Assembly (NCBI RefSeq): GCF_000521785.1
Contig: NZ_JALZ01000003.1
Span: 124,001-188,000 of the forward strand
Source of the DNA: Roseivivax halodurans JCM 10272
GTDB lineage: Bacteria > Pseudomonadota > Alphaproteobacteria > Rhodobacterales > Rhodobacteraceae
Reading direction: 5' to 3'
Length of the DNA: 64,000 bases
Positions 30,809 through 39,122 of the stretch are shown here, one piece after another (the first letter of the stretch is position 1; every line of letters starts with the position of its first letter). Position numbers and translations under genes: made by a program. The notes under the pieces are model-generated. The model searched no databases, had not been told where the DNA came from, and saw nothing but the letters and a program-made list of their open reading frames with translations.

Positions 30809-30956
30809 CCGAATCCCTCCCGGAATCGTTCTGATTCATCATGATCCGAGCGTGGGCCTTTTCGGTGAACGGGCGGTTAATGGCCGCAGGGGCCGCTGCT
30901 TGCACCGCCGCCGGGGCCGGGTGCATAAGCGCGGAGGCCAATCAAGGAGGACAGGC

Positions 30957-31361
30957 ATGATCGGTCGTCTCAACCATGTCGCCATCGCGGTGCCGGACCT
31001 CGAGGCCGCGGCGGCGCAGTACCGGGACACGCTCGGCGCCGAGGTGGGCGCGCCGCAGGACGAGCCCGATCACGGCGTGACGGTCGTGTTCATCGAACTG
31101 CCGAACACCAAGATCGAGCTGCTCTATCCGCTGGGCGAGGAGAGCCCGATCCAGGGGTTCCTCGACAAGAACCCGGCGGGCGGCATCCACCACATCTGCT
31201 ACGAGGTGGACGATATCCTCGCCGCACGCGACAGGCTCAAGGATCAGGGCGCGCGTGTGCTGGGCTCCGGCGAGCCGAAGATCGGCGCGCATGGCAAGCC
31301 GGTGCTGTTCCTGCACCCAAAGGATTTCAACGGCTGCCTCGTGGAACTGGAGCAGGTCTGA
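30957..31361 (+). CDS. mce: Methylmalonyl-CoA epimerase
   Basis: Interconverts the (S) and (R) forms of methylmalonyl-CoA in the propionyl-CoA to succinyl-CoA route. It is a 134-residue VOC-fold protein. Metal-ligand positions are visible: His7 in LNHVAIAV, the glutamate in KIELLYP, the histidine in GGIHHICYEVDD and the closing glutamate in LVELEQV. It has a strong AAGGAGG. It overlaps the next gene by one base. Confidence 0.93.
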   Translation: MIGRLNHVAIAVPDLEAAAAQYRDTLGAEVGAPQDEPDHGVTVVFIELPNTKIELLYPLGEESPIQGFLDKNPAGGIHHICYEVDDILAARDRLKDQGARVLGSGEPKIGAHGKPVLFLHPKDFNGCLVELEQV

Positions 31362-31657
31362 TGTCCATCGCCTCCGCCATCGTGCTCTTCGCCGTGTTCT
31401 GGTTCCTGATCTTCCTGATCCTGATCCCGGTGCGCCTGAAGACGCAAGGCGACCTCGGCAAGGTCGTCCCGGGCACGCATTCCGCCTCGCCGGAGATTCA
31501 CAACCTCGGCAAGAAGGCGTGGATCACCACCGGCGCGACATTCGTCGTCTGGGCCATCGTCACGACGATCATCCTCTCGGGATGGATCACCGTGCGCGAC
31601 ATCGACTGGTTCAACCGGATGGGGCCCGAGCCTGTAGTTGGTGAAACAAGTGAGTGA
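31361..31657 (+). CDS. DUF1467 membrane protein
   Basis: A 98-residue protein with two transmembrane helices (about 5-23 and 55-74) separated by a loop containing GDLGKVVPGTHSASP, the signature of the alphaproteobacterial DUF1467 family. Function is unknown. It directly follows the epimerase gene, a common pairing in Rhodobacterales. Its last 47 bases overlap the end of the convergent EI24 gene. Confidence 0.85.
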   Translation: MSIASAIVLFAVFWFLIFLILIPVRLKTQGDLGKVVPGTHSASPEIHNLGKKAWITTGATFVVWAIVTTIILSGWITVRDIDWFNRMGPEPVVGETSE

Positions 31658-32315
31658 ACGTCGCCGCGCCTAGGATCGGGATGAGAAGGTTCACGATCGG
31701 GATCGACAGGGGCAGCGCCATCAGCACGCCCGCGATCCAGATCGTCGTGCCATGGCGGCGGCGCAGCTCGGCGGCCTTCAGACGGCCGACCCGGCGCATC
31801 GCGGCGAGGGTGAAGTATTCGCGCCCGAGAAGGTAGCCGTTCATCCCCCAGAAGATCAGCGGCGCGATCGGCGGGACGAAGAGGTAGAGCACAAAGGCGC
31901 CGATATTGGCCACGACGAGTATGCCGAGAAAACCGAACGTGTCCTTGACCTGATCTCCGAAGGGGATGCGGCCGGCGGGCGGCAGCGCGGGGTAGTGCCG
32001 ATCCTCGACCGCCTCGGCCACCTGCTCGAGAAAGAGCGAGGTCACGGCGGAGGCGACCGGCACCATCAGGAAGACCGACAGTACCAGCATCAGGAGGATC
32101 GAGCCGATGGAGAGCACGTCGTCGATCCAAGCCACGTCGCCGATGAGCGGAAGGGTGATCGTGTCGGGCGCGAGCCAGCCCACCAGCCAGACGAAGGCCG
32201 CGTAGAAAAGCGCGAGAAGGGCGATGGTGAGCGCGAGGCCGATCCAGAGAACGCGGCGGAACCGCGCGTCGTCGACCATCTGGCCGATGGAGCGCAGGAA
32301 CGCGGCGAGGATCAT
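31611..32315 (-). CDS. EI24/CysZ-like membrane protein
   Basis: A 234-residue membrane protein with about five or six helices and the family block YFTLAAMRRVGRLKAAELRR near the C-terminus. EI24-domain proteins include the sulfate transporter CysZ, but no sulfur genes are close, so the substrate is open. The ATG at 32315 overlaps the stop of the upstream nitroreductase gene as ATGA, which decides the start over the in-frame ATG at 32327. Confidence 0.8.
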   Translation of the reverse strand: MILAAFLRSIGQMVDDARFRRVLWIGLALTIALLALFYAAFVWLVGWLAPDTITLPLIGDVAWIDDVLSIGSILLMLVLSVFLMVPVASAVTSLFLEQVAEAVEDRHYPALPPAGRIPFGDQVKDTFGFLGILVVANIGAFVLYLFVPPIAPLIFWGMNGYLLGREYFTLAAMRRVGRLKAAELRRRHGTTIWIAGVLMALPLSIPIVNLLIPILGAATFTHLFHQLQARAPSG

Positions 32316-32890
32316 GCCTCGACCCACTCCGTGATCGTGTCGATGTCGGGGCGCGGGCGCTCGGGGGGCTCGGCGCCTTCGGTGCCGATATGGACGAAGC
32401 CCGCGATGCGCTCGTTGGCCGAGAGGCCGAGCGTCCGGGCCACGAAGCCGCGATCATGCGCCACCCAGCCCGAGAGCCAGTTCGCCCCCCAGCCCGCGGC
32501 AAGCGCGGCGTTGAGCAGAGCGAGCGTCACCGCGCCCGCGGAATAGGTCTGCTCGATCGGGGGAATCTTGGCCGATTCACGCTGGATCTCGACCACGGCG
32601 ACGCAAAGCGGGCTGTCGAGGAACTGCGCTCGGCCCTTGCTCGCCTGGTCGGCGTCGAGCTTGAGGACTTTCGCGCGTTCGGTCGCGGCGTCGGCGATGC
32701 GGGTGAGGGCCGCGCCGCGAATCACGATGAAGCGCCAAGGCTCGAGCTTGCCGTGATCGGGCGAGCGCGCGGCGGCGGTCAGGATCGGCCGGAGCGCCTC
32801 GTTCGAGGGGGCGGGCCCCCGCAGCGTCTTTGCCGGGCGCGAGCGGCGGGTGAGCAGGAAGTCGAGCGCGGCGTCGTTGCGAGGCGGCAT
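32312..32890 (-). CDS. Nitroreductase family flavoprotein
   Basis: A 192-residue FMN-dependent NAD(P)H oxidoreductase. Recognisable are the RRSRPAKTL FMN-phosphate segment near the N-terminus, AARSPDHGKLEPWRFIVI and the YSAGAVTLALLNAALAAGWG helix, as in the YdjA-like branch. The physiological substrate is unknown. Start 32890 (MPPRNDAAL) was chosen because upstream residues lack family similarity. It is coupled to the EI24 gene by a 4-base overlap. Confidence 0.85.
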   Translation of the reverse strand: MPPRNDAALDFLLTRRSRPAKTLRGPAPSNEALRPILTAAARSPDHGKLEPWRFIVIRGAALTRIADAATERAKVLKLDADQASKGRAQFLDSPLCVAVVEIQRESAKIPPIEQTYSAGAVTLALLNAALAAGWGANWLSGWVAHDRGFVARTLGLSANERIAGFVHIGTEGAEPPERPRPDIDTITEWVEA

Positions 32891-33047
32891 GACACGTATC
32901 CTTGGAAATCCGCCTCCTATGTCACCGCTCGGACGGGGGGATTCAAGGATCGAATCGTGGCGGCGCGAGGGCGGAAGTCCGTGCGCAAGCGGCGAAATTT
33001 GCGGGAGCGAGCTTCGCAAGAGGGCCGGGTTCGGCTATGAGCGCGAC

Positions 33048-33302
33048 ATGAAGCCGCCCGACCTTTCGCATCTCGCGCAGCCCGGGAGCACCCTGTCGCT
33101 GAGGGTGACGCCGCGCGCCTCGCGGGACGCGGTCGAGGAGACAGCGGCCGGGCTGAAGGTTCGCGTGACTGCTCCGCCCGAGGACGGAAAGGCCAATGCC
33201 GCCGTGCAGAAGCTTCTCGCCAAGGCGCTCGGTATCGCGAAGACCCGCCTGACTCTGATCGCCGGTCAGACCTCGCGCGACAAGGTCTTCCGGATCGACT
33301 GA
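33048..33302 (+). CDS. DUF167 (YggU family) protein
   Basis: A small basic protein of 84 residues with the family blocks LSLRVTPRASRDAVEE, LKVRVTAPPEDGKANAAV and the closing GQTSRDKVFRI. YggU-like proteins are conserved but their function is unknown. The ribosome-binding site is weak, and the homology fixes the ATG at 33048. Confidence 0.88.
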   Translation: MKPPDLSHLAQPGSTLSLRVTPRASRDAVEETAAGLKVRVTAPPEDGKANAAVQKLLAKALGIAKTRLTLIAGQTSRDKVFRID

Positions 33303-33305
33303 CCC

Positions 33306-33542
33306 TCAGCCCTTGCCGGTACGGGAATAGACGCCTTCGGGGAGCTCGATCGCCGCCGCGAGGTCGCGCATCTGGCTGATCGAGAGCGTTATGCGCATCG
33401 TGCTGTCGGTGCGCGGATCGTATTGCTCGACGGTGATGCATTCCTCGAAGGAGTTGACGATCACGTCCTCCTGGAGCGGTGCCGGCCCCTCGTCGACGAG
33501 GGTCACCACGGTGGCGTCGAAATCGTGCTCGATGCTGAACAT
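33306..33542 (-). CDS. Conserved small protein of unknown function
   Basis: A 78-residue acidic protein (starting MFSIEHDFDATVVTLVDEG) with alternating hydrophobic residues that suggest a small beta-rich fold and a closing helix (SISQMRDLAAAIELPEG). I recognise no named family. It ends 3 bases after the convergent DUF167 stop and lies 9 bases downstream of the DUF393 gene, so the two are probably co-transcribed. Confidence 0.6.
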   Translation of the reverse strand: MFSIEHDFDATVVTLVDEGPAPLQEDVIVNSFEECITVEQYDPRTDSTMRITLSISQMRDLAAAIELPEGVYSRTGKG

Positions 33543-33551
33543 GAGGCCACC

Positions 33552-33935
33552 CTAGCCGCGCCGGTAGGCCTTGCCTAGCCTCTCGCGCCGCTTGTGCAGG
33601 GCAAAGAGCGCGGGCGCCGCGACGTGATCGTAGAGCAGCGCCGCACCCTGACGGATACCGGGCGTGCGGACGAGGCGCGCGAGCCAGCGCAGACGCGGGA
33701 TGCGGTCCCAGACGATCGCGAAGGCGGGGACCCCGTCATAGAGCACGCCGTCCCTCACGACATGGAAACGGCGCGCGGCGGCGCGCCTGGTGATCCCGAA
33801 GCTCTCCAGTTCCCCTTCGGAGAGGCCACGGAATCCGATCCCGGGATCGGAGGCGGTCATGCGCTTGTAGGACGCGACTTCGCGCGCGCAGATCGGGCAG
33901 GTGTCGTTGTAGATGACGGTGATTTCGGCGGACAT
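33552..33935 (-). CDS. DUF393 thiol-disulfide oxidoreductase-like protein
   Basis: A 127-residue member of the DCC (DUF393) family. The thioredoxin-like motif D-T-C14-P-I-C17 is near the N-terminus, and the typical GVPAFAIVWDRIPRLRWLARL segment follows. It is probably a thiol redox protein with unknown partners. It is transcribed away from the M48 protease gene. Confidence 0.85.
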   Translation of the reverse strand: MSAEITVIYNDTCPICAREVASYKRMTASDPGIGFRGLSEGELESFGITRRAAARRFHVVRDGVLYDGVPAFAIVWDRIPRLRWLARLVRTPGIRQGAALLYDHVAAPALFALHKRRERLGKAYRRG

Positions 33936-34049
33936 GGTGCCCAGATAGCCGCAGCGGGGGCCGCGGCCAGATCCTCACGAAAAAGGGGGTGGCTTGGTCA
34001 CCTTCGGCCCACTAGTGCTGAAGAAAGTCATTCGAGACCCGGAGCCCGC

Positions 34050-34802
34050 ATGCGCTGGATCATTGCCGCCCTTCTCTTCGTCACCCTCTCGGCCTGCGAG
34101 CCCCTCGTGCTGGAACCGGGTCAGCCCCAGCCTCAGGGCGGGGTTCCGACGACGCGTCCCGGCGGTCCGCTGCTCACCGAGGACGGCGATCTCAAGGCGC
34201 GCGCCGAACGGGCGGCGCGGCAATTCGTCGAGGTCACGAGGACGGTGGAGCCGGTCGCGGAGTCGGAATGCCGGCGCGTTGCGAGCAATGCCAATTGCAA
34301 CTTCATCATCGTGGTGGACGACCGCCCCGGCCAGCCGCCCAACGCCTTCCAGACCGTGGACCGCGCCGGCCGCCCGGTGCTCGCCTTCAACCTCGCCCTG
34401 ATCGCGTCCGTCGACAATGCCGACCAGCTGGCCTTCGTCATGGGTCACGAGGCGGCGCATCACATCCTCGGCCATCTCGAGCGCACGCAGCAGAACGCGG
34501 CGGTGGGCGCGGTGGTCTTCTCGGGCCTCGCGGCAATGACCGGGGCGAACGAGGACGCGATCCGCTCGGCCGAGGAGTTCGGCGCGGCAGTGGGCGCGCG
34601 CCGGTATTCCAAGGATTTCGAGCTCGAGGCCGACCAGCTCGGGACCATCGTGACGGCGCGCGCGGGTTACGATCCGCTGCGCGGCGCGGAGTTCTTCACC
34701 CGCATTCCCGACCCCGGAAACCGTTTCCTCGGCACGCACCCGCCCAACGCCCAGCGCATCGACGTCGTGCGGCGCACCATGGCCCGGATCGGCGCGAATT
34801 GA
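34050..34802 (+). CDS. M48 family metallopeptidase lipoprotein
   Basis: A 250-residue zinc protease anchored by lipid. The N-terminus has a lipobox (VTLSAC, Cys16). The catalytic motif is GHEAAHHIL (HExxH), and the third ligand is in ELEADQLGT. Closing TRIPDPGNRFLGTHPPNAQR resembles BepA/LoiP-type periplasmic proteases that clear misfolded outer-membrane proteins. GGAG precedes the ATG. Confidence 0.9.
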   Translation: MRWIIAALLFVTLSACEPLVLEPGQPQPQGGVPTTRPGGPLLTEDGDLKARAERAARQFVEVTRTVEPVAESECRRVASNANCNFIIVVDDRPGQPPNAFQTVDRAGRPVLAFNLALIASVDNADQLAFVMGHEAAHHILGHLERTQQNAAVGAVVFSGLAAMTGANEDAIRSAEEFGAAVGARRYSKDFELEADQLGTIVTARAGYDPLRGAEFFTRIPDPGNRFLGTHPPNAQRIDVVRRTMARIGAN

Positions 34803-34872
34803 CCTGAGTCAAGGCGCGGACCGACGGCGGGCGGCATCCTCCTGGGAGCTTTTGACCCCAAGGAGAGTTCCG

Positions 34873-35130
34873 ATGCTGAGCAGAACCGTCCTGAAGCGCC
34901 ACGCCACCCTTGTAGACCGCATGGCGCAGGCCGTCGGCGTGGATCTCGAAGAGGCCGCGCTCGGGGGCAAGGTGAGCATTCCCGAGATCGACGACGCGGT
35001 TCTGTCCTGTACCGGTTGCACCCGGTCCTATGCCTGCGAAAGCTGGCTGGCCGAAAGCAACGGTCCCCGGTACACGCCCCCGACCTATTGCCGCAATGTC
35101 GAGCTCTTCCTTCGGCTCCAGGCCGACTGA
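34873..35130 (+). CDS. DUF6455 small cysteine protein
   Basis: An 85-residue protein with four conserved cysteines (Cys46, Cys49, Cys55 and Cys73) in CTGCTRSYACESWL and PTYCRN, as in the Rhodobacterales DUF6455 family. The spacing suggests metal binding; function is unknown. AAGGAGAG precedes the ATG. It lies upstream of the gas-vesicle region but is not clearly part of it. Confidence 0.75.
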   Translation: MLSRTVLKRHATLVDRMAQAVGVDLEEAALGGKVSIPEIDDAVLSCTGCTRSYACESWLAESNGPRYTPPTYCRNVELFLRLQAD

Positions 35131-35253
35131 GGCACCGGGCCGGACGTCAATGCGCCCTCGATGCCGAGGAAATCTCTGCGGGTAAGCATGATCTTTACTC
35201 TCTGTGCGGATCATCCGCCTCGCGCGTGTCGCGCCAGCACGAGGGTGCCGCAT

Positions 35254-36147
35254 ATGGAAGATCCGACATTCGATGCAGCGCCGCGCCCGCAAGCCGGCCC
35301 GTTCGGCCCGAACCCGATCCTGCCGGGCCCGGGAGGCCTCCACCCGGACGAGCCCGCAGGGGCCATCGCCGACCTGATCGACCGCCTGTCGGACCGGTTC
35401 GAGCAGCTCGAATACACCGTGATCGACCATCTGCCGGTGCCAGAGGACAACAGCCATGTCCAGGCGGCGCTTATGGAGCGGCTCTCCACGCTCGAGCGGC
35501 GCCTCGCGGAGGTCGAAAGTGCGGGTGTGAAGGACGCCCTCACCCGCATACTCGATGCGCAGATGCGGCAGGCGGAGATGATCGAGGCGGTGAGGCGCGA
35601 TCTCGCCTCGGAGCGGTCCGGTCCTCTCGACGAGCTTCGCCGGGAGGTCTCTACGGTCTCCATGCGCCTCGACGCCTCCGCCACCGCAAAGCCGGCCTGG
35701 GTCGATCCGTTCGTCGACGCTCTTGCCCCGGCTCCGCAAGAGGCGATGAGGGAGATCATCGGCGAGCTGTCCGAGCGGATCGACCGGTTGGCGACGCGGC
35801 CCGCCCCCGCCCTGGACCTTACCGCGCAGCGCCAGAGCCTTGCGCGCTTCATGGCGGCGGGGAACACGTTCCTGAAGCGCCTCGAGGCGCTGGTGGCCGG
35901 GCTTGCGGGCGAATACCTGCGCCTCGCGGAGAAGATCGACGGCGCACAAGGGACCGGCGGCGATGCCGGCGTCGCGGAACTGACCCGGGTGGTCGCGTCG
36001 CTGTCGGAGGCGACGTCGCGGCTTGCGGTCTTCGCAACCGGCGCGCCCGACACTCTGGCCCAGGACCAGCGGGAATTCATCAACGACCTGCGCGTGACCG
36101 TGGCCGAACTCGTCGCGGAAGCCGAGCGGCACCGTGTGGCGGGCTGA
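35254..36147 (+). CDS. Coiled-coil protein of unknown function beside gvpA
   Basis: A 297-residue soluble protein I do not recognise. After a proline-rich opening (to about residue 35) it is almost entirely helical, with heptad-like repeats (DLIDRLSDRFEQLEY, ERLSTLERRLAEVES, EAMREIIGELSERIDRL, REFINDLRVTVAELVAEAE), so long coiled coils are likely. It precedes gvpA on the same strand with 135 bases between, and a gas-vesicle role is inferred only from position. I chose ATG 35254 with GAGGGTG upstream; the frame extends to 35161 without support. Confidence 0.6.
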   Translation: MEDPTFDAAPRPQAGPFGPNPILPGPGGLHPDEPAGAIADLIDRLSDRFEQLEYTVIDHLPVPEDNSHVQAALMERLSTLERRLAEVESAGVKDALTRILDAQMRQAEMIEAVRRDLASERSGPLDELRREVSTVSMRLDASATAKPAWVDPFVDALAPAPQEAMREIIGELSERIDRLATRPAPALDLTAQRQSLARFMAAGNTFLKRLEALVAGLAGEYLRLAEKIDGAQGTGGDAGVAELTRVVASLSEATSRLAVFATGAPDTLAQDQREFINDLRVTVAELVAEAERHRVAG

Positions 36148-36207
36148 CCGGGGCGCATAAGATTGTACGCAGATTTTCCCAGCCACGAGACCCGGTTCAT
36201 GCCTGGT

Positions 36208-36223
36208 TAGGAGCTGTCTCCTA
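36208..36223. promoter_or_regulatory. Perfect palindrome upstream of gvpA
   Basis: TAGGAG-CTGT-CTCCTA is a perfect 6-bp inverted repeat 60 bases before the gvpA start codon. Its position suits an operator or an element at the transcription start, but no matching regulator is known to me. Confidence 0.35.
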
Positions 36224-36229
36224 GAGTGG

Positions 36230-36261
36230 CTTGGCCGCCGTTTCGGGCGGCGGTCCCCAAG
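36230..36261 (+). promoter_or_regulatory. Hairpin in the gvpA leader
   Basis: CTTGG and CCGCCG pair with CGGCGG and CCAAG across a 7-base loop, with a 3-base bulge (TCC). If transcribed, this would be a very stable 11-bp stem ending 7 bases before the ribosome-binding site AAGGAA. Such a 5' stem could stabilise the mRNA of this highly needed structural protein. Confidence 0.45.
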
Positions 36262-36282
36262 CATCATCAAGGAACCGAAGCA

Positions 36283-36495
36283 ATGGCAATTGAAAAGAGC
36301 GTGGCCTCGGCCTCGATCGCCGAAGTGGTCGACCGCATCCTCGACAAGGGCATCGTGATCGACGCCTTCGTGCGCGTCTCGCTTGTCGGCATCGAACTGA
36401 TCGCCATCGAGGTCCGCGCGGTCGTCGCGTCGATCGAAAGCTGGCTGAAATACGCCGAAGCGGTCGGCCTGACAGTGGAGCCCGCCGCGGCGTGA
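36283..36495 (+). CDS. gvpA: Gas vesicle major structural protein GvpA
   Basis: The 70-residue amphipathic protein that polymerises into the ribs of the gas-vesicle shell. The sequence [20 protein letters not shown] followed by [20 protein letters not shown] is the canonical GvpA helix-strand-strand-helix core. AAGGAA lies 8 bases before the ATG. It is alone on the plus strand, opposite the long accessory operon and convergent with the tyrosine ammonia-lyase gene. A separate transcription unit makes sense because GvpA is needed in large excess over accessory proteins. Confidence 0.96.
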   Translation: MAIEKSVASASIAEVVDRILDKGIVIDAFVRVSLVGIELIAIEVRAVVASIESWLKYAEAVGLTVEPAAA

Positions 36496-36507
36496 CCGCA
36501 TCCGGCC

Positions 36508-36532
36508 AAGGGGTCGGCCCGCCCGGCCCTTT
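36508..36532. terminator. Imperfect hairpin between gvpA and the ammonia-lyase gene
   Basis: AAGGGGTCGG pairs imperfectly with CCCGGCCCTT across GCCC-type loop bases, and TTT follows on the plus strand. It lies between the two convergent stop codons and probably ends gvpA transcription. Confidence 0.4.
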
Positions 36533-36550
36533 GCGCCATCGAATTCTGTT

Positions 36551-38128
36551 CTACTCCGACGGGCAGTCCCGCTCGCGCAAGACAGCCGCCATCGCGGCGA
36601 TGTCTTCCGCCAGGGGGCGATCTTCCTCCAGGATCGGACTGACCGACCGTACGACCCGATGGAGCGCCTCGGCGCTGCGGGAGAACGGGGCTCCACCTTC
36701 GCGCATTCTTAGATCGATGGCCTGAGCGACGGCGAGGGCCAGGATGGCGAGAACCTCGGATCCGCGAAGCGCCGCCTCGTGGGCCCGCCGCGCGGCGATC
36801 GTACCCATCGAGACGACGTCCTGGTTGGCGCCGTTTGTCGAGATCGACTGCGTGCTGGCCGGTCCCGCACTGCGCATCTCGGCGACGAGCGCGGTCGCGG
36901 TGACCTGGGCGCCCATGAGGCCGGAATGCAGGCCGGCACGGCCGCCATGCAGGAAGGCGGGCAGACCGCGATTGAGCCGCTCGTCCGTCAGGCGCGCGAT
37001 CTGCCGCTCGGCAAGCCCCGCGAGCACGGTCAGGGCGGTCGCGAGCGCATCCGAGGCAAGCCCCACATGCTGGCCCATGAAATTGCCGCCGTGCAGAGCC
37101 GGAACTGGCCCGGCCGCCGGTAGGATCGGGTTGTCGGTCACCGAGTTGAGCTCGGTGGTCACGATACCGTCGTGCCAGTCGAGCGTGTCGATGACCGCGC
37201 CCACGATCTGGGGAACGCAGCGCAGGGTGTAGGCGTCCTGCGCGATCTCGTCCCGCGTGGCGCGGGCATCGCCGAGCGAGCGCTCCGCCAGATAAGACCA
37301 TCGCATCCTGGCCGAACCGGCGATCCGGGCTTGCAGGTCGGCCGTCGCGCGCCCCTGCCCCGGATGCGGCCGCGCCTCGGCAAATGTCGCGTCCCAGGCT
37401 TCCGCGCGCCCGCCGAGGCATTCCGACAGGGCGGCGGAGAGACCGAGTTCCCAGCTGCAGAGCCGCCCCGAGATCCGAGCGGTCCGAAGCGCCACACCCG
37501 TCATCGCCGACGTGCCGTTGACCAGCGCCAGCCCGTCCCGTCCGCTGATGTCGAGCGGCACGATACCGATCCGGGCCAACGCGTCCGAAGCTTCGACGAT
37601 CTCGCCCGAGACGGTCAGAAAGGCGCCCCGCCCCTGAAGGCAGAGCACCATGTGCGCGAGCGGAGTCAGATCGCCCGAGGCGCCGACGGTCCCCCTCTCC
37701 GGGATCGCCGGGGCAAGATCGGAATTCAGCACCGCGATCAGCGCCGCGGTCGTCTGCGGCGCGGCCCCCGAAAGGCCTCGGCTGATCGCGGCGAGACGGC
37801 AGAGGACGATCGCGCGCGCCGTCGCCCATCCGAAGGATGGCCCAAGGCCCGTGGCGAGATGGTGAATCAGGTTCTGCTGCAGCGCGATCCCATCTTCCTT
37901 CGCCACCAGCCGGTCGGCCAGCGGCCCGTATCCCGTGGTCAGGCCGTAGACATGACGGCGCTCGGAGATGATCCGGCGAAGACGTGCATGCCCGTCGTGG
38001 CATCGCGCTGTCGCTTCCGGACCGAGCCGGACCGTCACTCGCCCTTCTGCAATGTCGTTGGCGGTGCCGAGATCGAGCGTTCCGGCAAAGTCGTAGGGCG
38101 CGATGCCCAAAGCGCGGTCGAATGCCAT
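36551..38128 (-). CDS. tal: Tyrosine ammonia-lyase for PYP chromophore synthesis
   Basis: Converts L-tyrosine to p-coumaric acid, the PYP chromophore precursor. The 525-residue enzyme of the aromatic amino acid lyase family contains the MIO-forming triad Ala150-Ser151-Gly152 in GTVGASGDL, the helix YGLTTGYGPLADRL and the ISTNGANQDVVSMG block. Residue 89 is histidine (LIHHLATG), the position known to select tyrosine over phenylalanine in the Rhodobacter sphaeroides enzyme, and overall resemblance to that enzyme is strong. Histidine ammonia-lyase is therefore unlikely. It starts 35 bases after gvpK and is the last gene of the long minus-strand unit. Confidence 0.94.
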   Translation of the reverse strand: MAFDRALGIAPYDFAGTLDLGTANDIAEGRVTVRLGPEATARCHDGHARLRRIISERRHVYGLTTGYGPLADRLVAKEDGIALQQNLIHHLATGLGPSFGWATARAIVLCRLAAISRGLSGAAPQTTAALIAVLNSDLAPAIPERGTVGASGDLTPLAHMVLCLQGRGAFLTVSGEIVEASDALARIGIVPLDISGRDGLALVNGTSAMTGVALRTARISGRLCSWELGLSAALSECLGGRAEAWDATFAEARPHPGQGRATADLQARIAGSARMRWSYLAERSLGDARATRDEIAQDAYTLRCVPQIVGAVIDTLDWHDGIVTTELNSVTDNPILPAAGPVPALHGGNFMGQHVGLASDALATALTVLAGLAERQIARLTDERLNRGLPAFLHGGRAGLHSGLMGAQVTATALVAEMRSAGPASTQSISTNGANQDVVSMGTIAARRAHEAALRGSEVLAILALAVAQAIDLRMREGGAPFSRSAEALHRVVRSVSPILEEDRPLAEDIAAMAAVLRERDCPSE

Positions 38129-38163
38129 GGTTGAAATCCCCCGGAGTTGTGGCGCGCCCTGCC

Positions 38164-38496
38164 CTAGATCGTACGTCCGAGCGGGCCGAGATCGATCGCG
38201 AGATCCTCGGGCGAGAGGCCGAACTGCGCCGCCACCTCATGGATGGCCGTCTCGGCGCGCATCAACGTGGTGCCCAGCCTTTCCTCCTGATCCTCGGTCA
38301 GGCTGCCGGCCTCCATCCGCCGGATCGCCTGCAGCTCCATCAGCTGACGCAGACACTCCATCAGTCCCAGGATCAGCTTTGCCAGGTCCTGCTTTACGGT
38401 GTCGGGGTCGATCCGGATCCGCGCCGCCTCGGCGCCCGGGCCGCGCGTCAGCAGATCCGCGATCGCACCGGCATCGATATGCAGAGCCTCGGTCAC
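38164..38496 (-). CDS. gvpK: Gas vesicle protein GvpK
   Basis: A 110-residue accessory protein of gas-vesicle assembly. The core RIRIDPDTVKQDLAKLILG and LMECLRQLMELQAIRRME, then the C-terminal acidic-helical LTEDQEERLGTTLM, are typical of GvpK. The start is a GTG that overlaps the upstream gene stop (GTGA). Its exact role is unsettled; it is part of the minimal gas-vesicle set in many bacteria. Confidence 0.92.
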   Translation of the reverse strand: MTEALHIDAGAIADLLTRGPGAEAARIRIDPDTVKQDLAKLILGLMECLRQLMELQAIRRMEAGSLTEDQEERLGTTLMRAETAIHEVAAQFGLSPEDLAIDLGPLGRTI

Positions 38497-39122
38497 GCCG
38501 GCATGCCGATGTCGGCGAAACCGTAGGCCGGAAGCGGCGCCGCGAGCATCGCGACGCGCCGTTTCCGTCTGCCGACAGAGGCGTGCGAGAGCTCGAGCGA
38601 CAGCCGCTCGAGGATGGAGGGCGCGGCGGCCCGCTCGATCAGCAGATCCACGAGTATGGCCCGCGGGCCCGTCCGTGTGCGCAGGGGAATATCCGGGTCG
38701 AGAGCCGCCCGGACCGTGGTCGTCACGTCGGACGCATCGGCGGCATGGCTCTGCGCCCGTTCTGCCCTGCTGCGCAGCCAGCCGGCTCCGTCGATCGCGT
38801 CGCGAGGGCCCGGAATCGGCTCGGGTTTCTCGACGAACAGCGTTGCCTGGACCCGGCCGGCCAGTGCCGCCAGACATCGCAGCAGATCGCTCGCGTTTTC
38901 CGCCGTCCAGTCGAGCGCATCGCCTGCTGTCACCGCTCTCCCCGGTGCGACGGGCAGGAATTCCGGCAGAGCAGCGGCGCAGGCGCATTGCAGTGCCATC
39001 CTGTCGCGAGCCCGCGCCGCCTTGTCATCCGCTGCGACGACGAGCGACACGGCACCGGCGTCGAGGCAATGACACGGCATCGGCAGCGCGGTGCTGCATC
39101 GGGACCATCCGAGCGTGATCAT
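38493..39122 (-). CDS. Divergent GvpF/GvpL-family protein
   Basis: A 209-residue protein. Its C-terminal block MLAAPLPAYGFADI matches the GPxPxYSF motif that closes GvpF/GvpL proteins, and the pattern of alternating strands and charged helices is similar. The N-terminal YLYG-type strand of typical members is not clear, so it is divergent. GvpF/L proteins bind GvpA monomers and keep them soluble before assembly. It overlaps gvpK by GTGA and the short GvpA-like gene by ATGA. Confidence 0.65.
   Translation of the reverse strand: MITLGWSRCSTALPMPCHCLDAGAVSLVVAADDKAARARDRMALQCACAAALPEFLPVAPGRAVTAGDALDWTAENASDLLRCLAALAGRVQATLFVEKPEPIPGPRDAIDGAGWLRSRAERAQSHAADASDVTTTVRAALDPDIPLRTRTGPRAILVDLLIERAAAPSILERLSLELSHASVGRRKRRVAMLAAPLPAYGFADIGMPA

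Noticed and set aside
34696-36696. 666-codon minus-strand frame spanning gvpA and the coiled-coil gene
   Set aside because: Composition of a shadow frame; gvpA on the other strand is unmistakable.
36551-38128. Histidine ammonia-lyase (hutH)
   Set aside because: His89 in the selectivity position, strong likeness to Rhodobacter tyrosine ammonia-lyase and linkage to pyp and pcl favour tyrosine as substrate.
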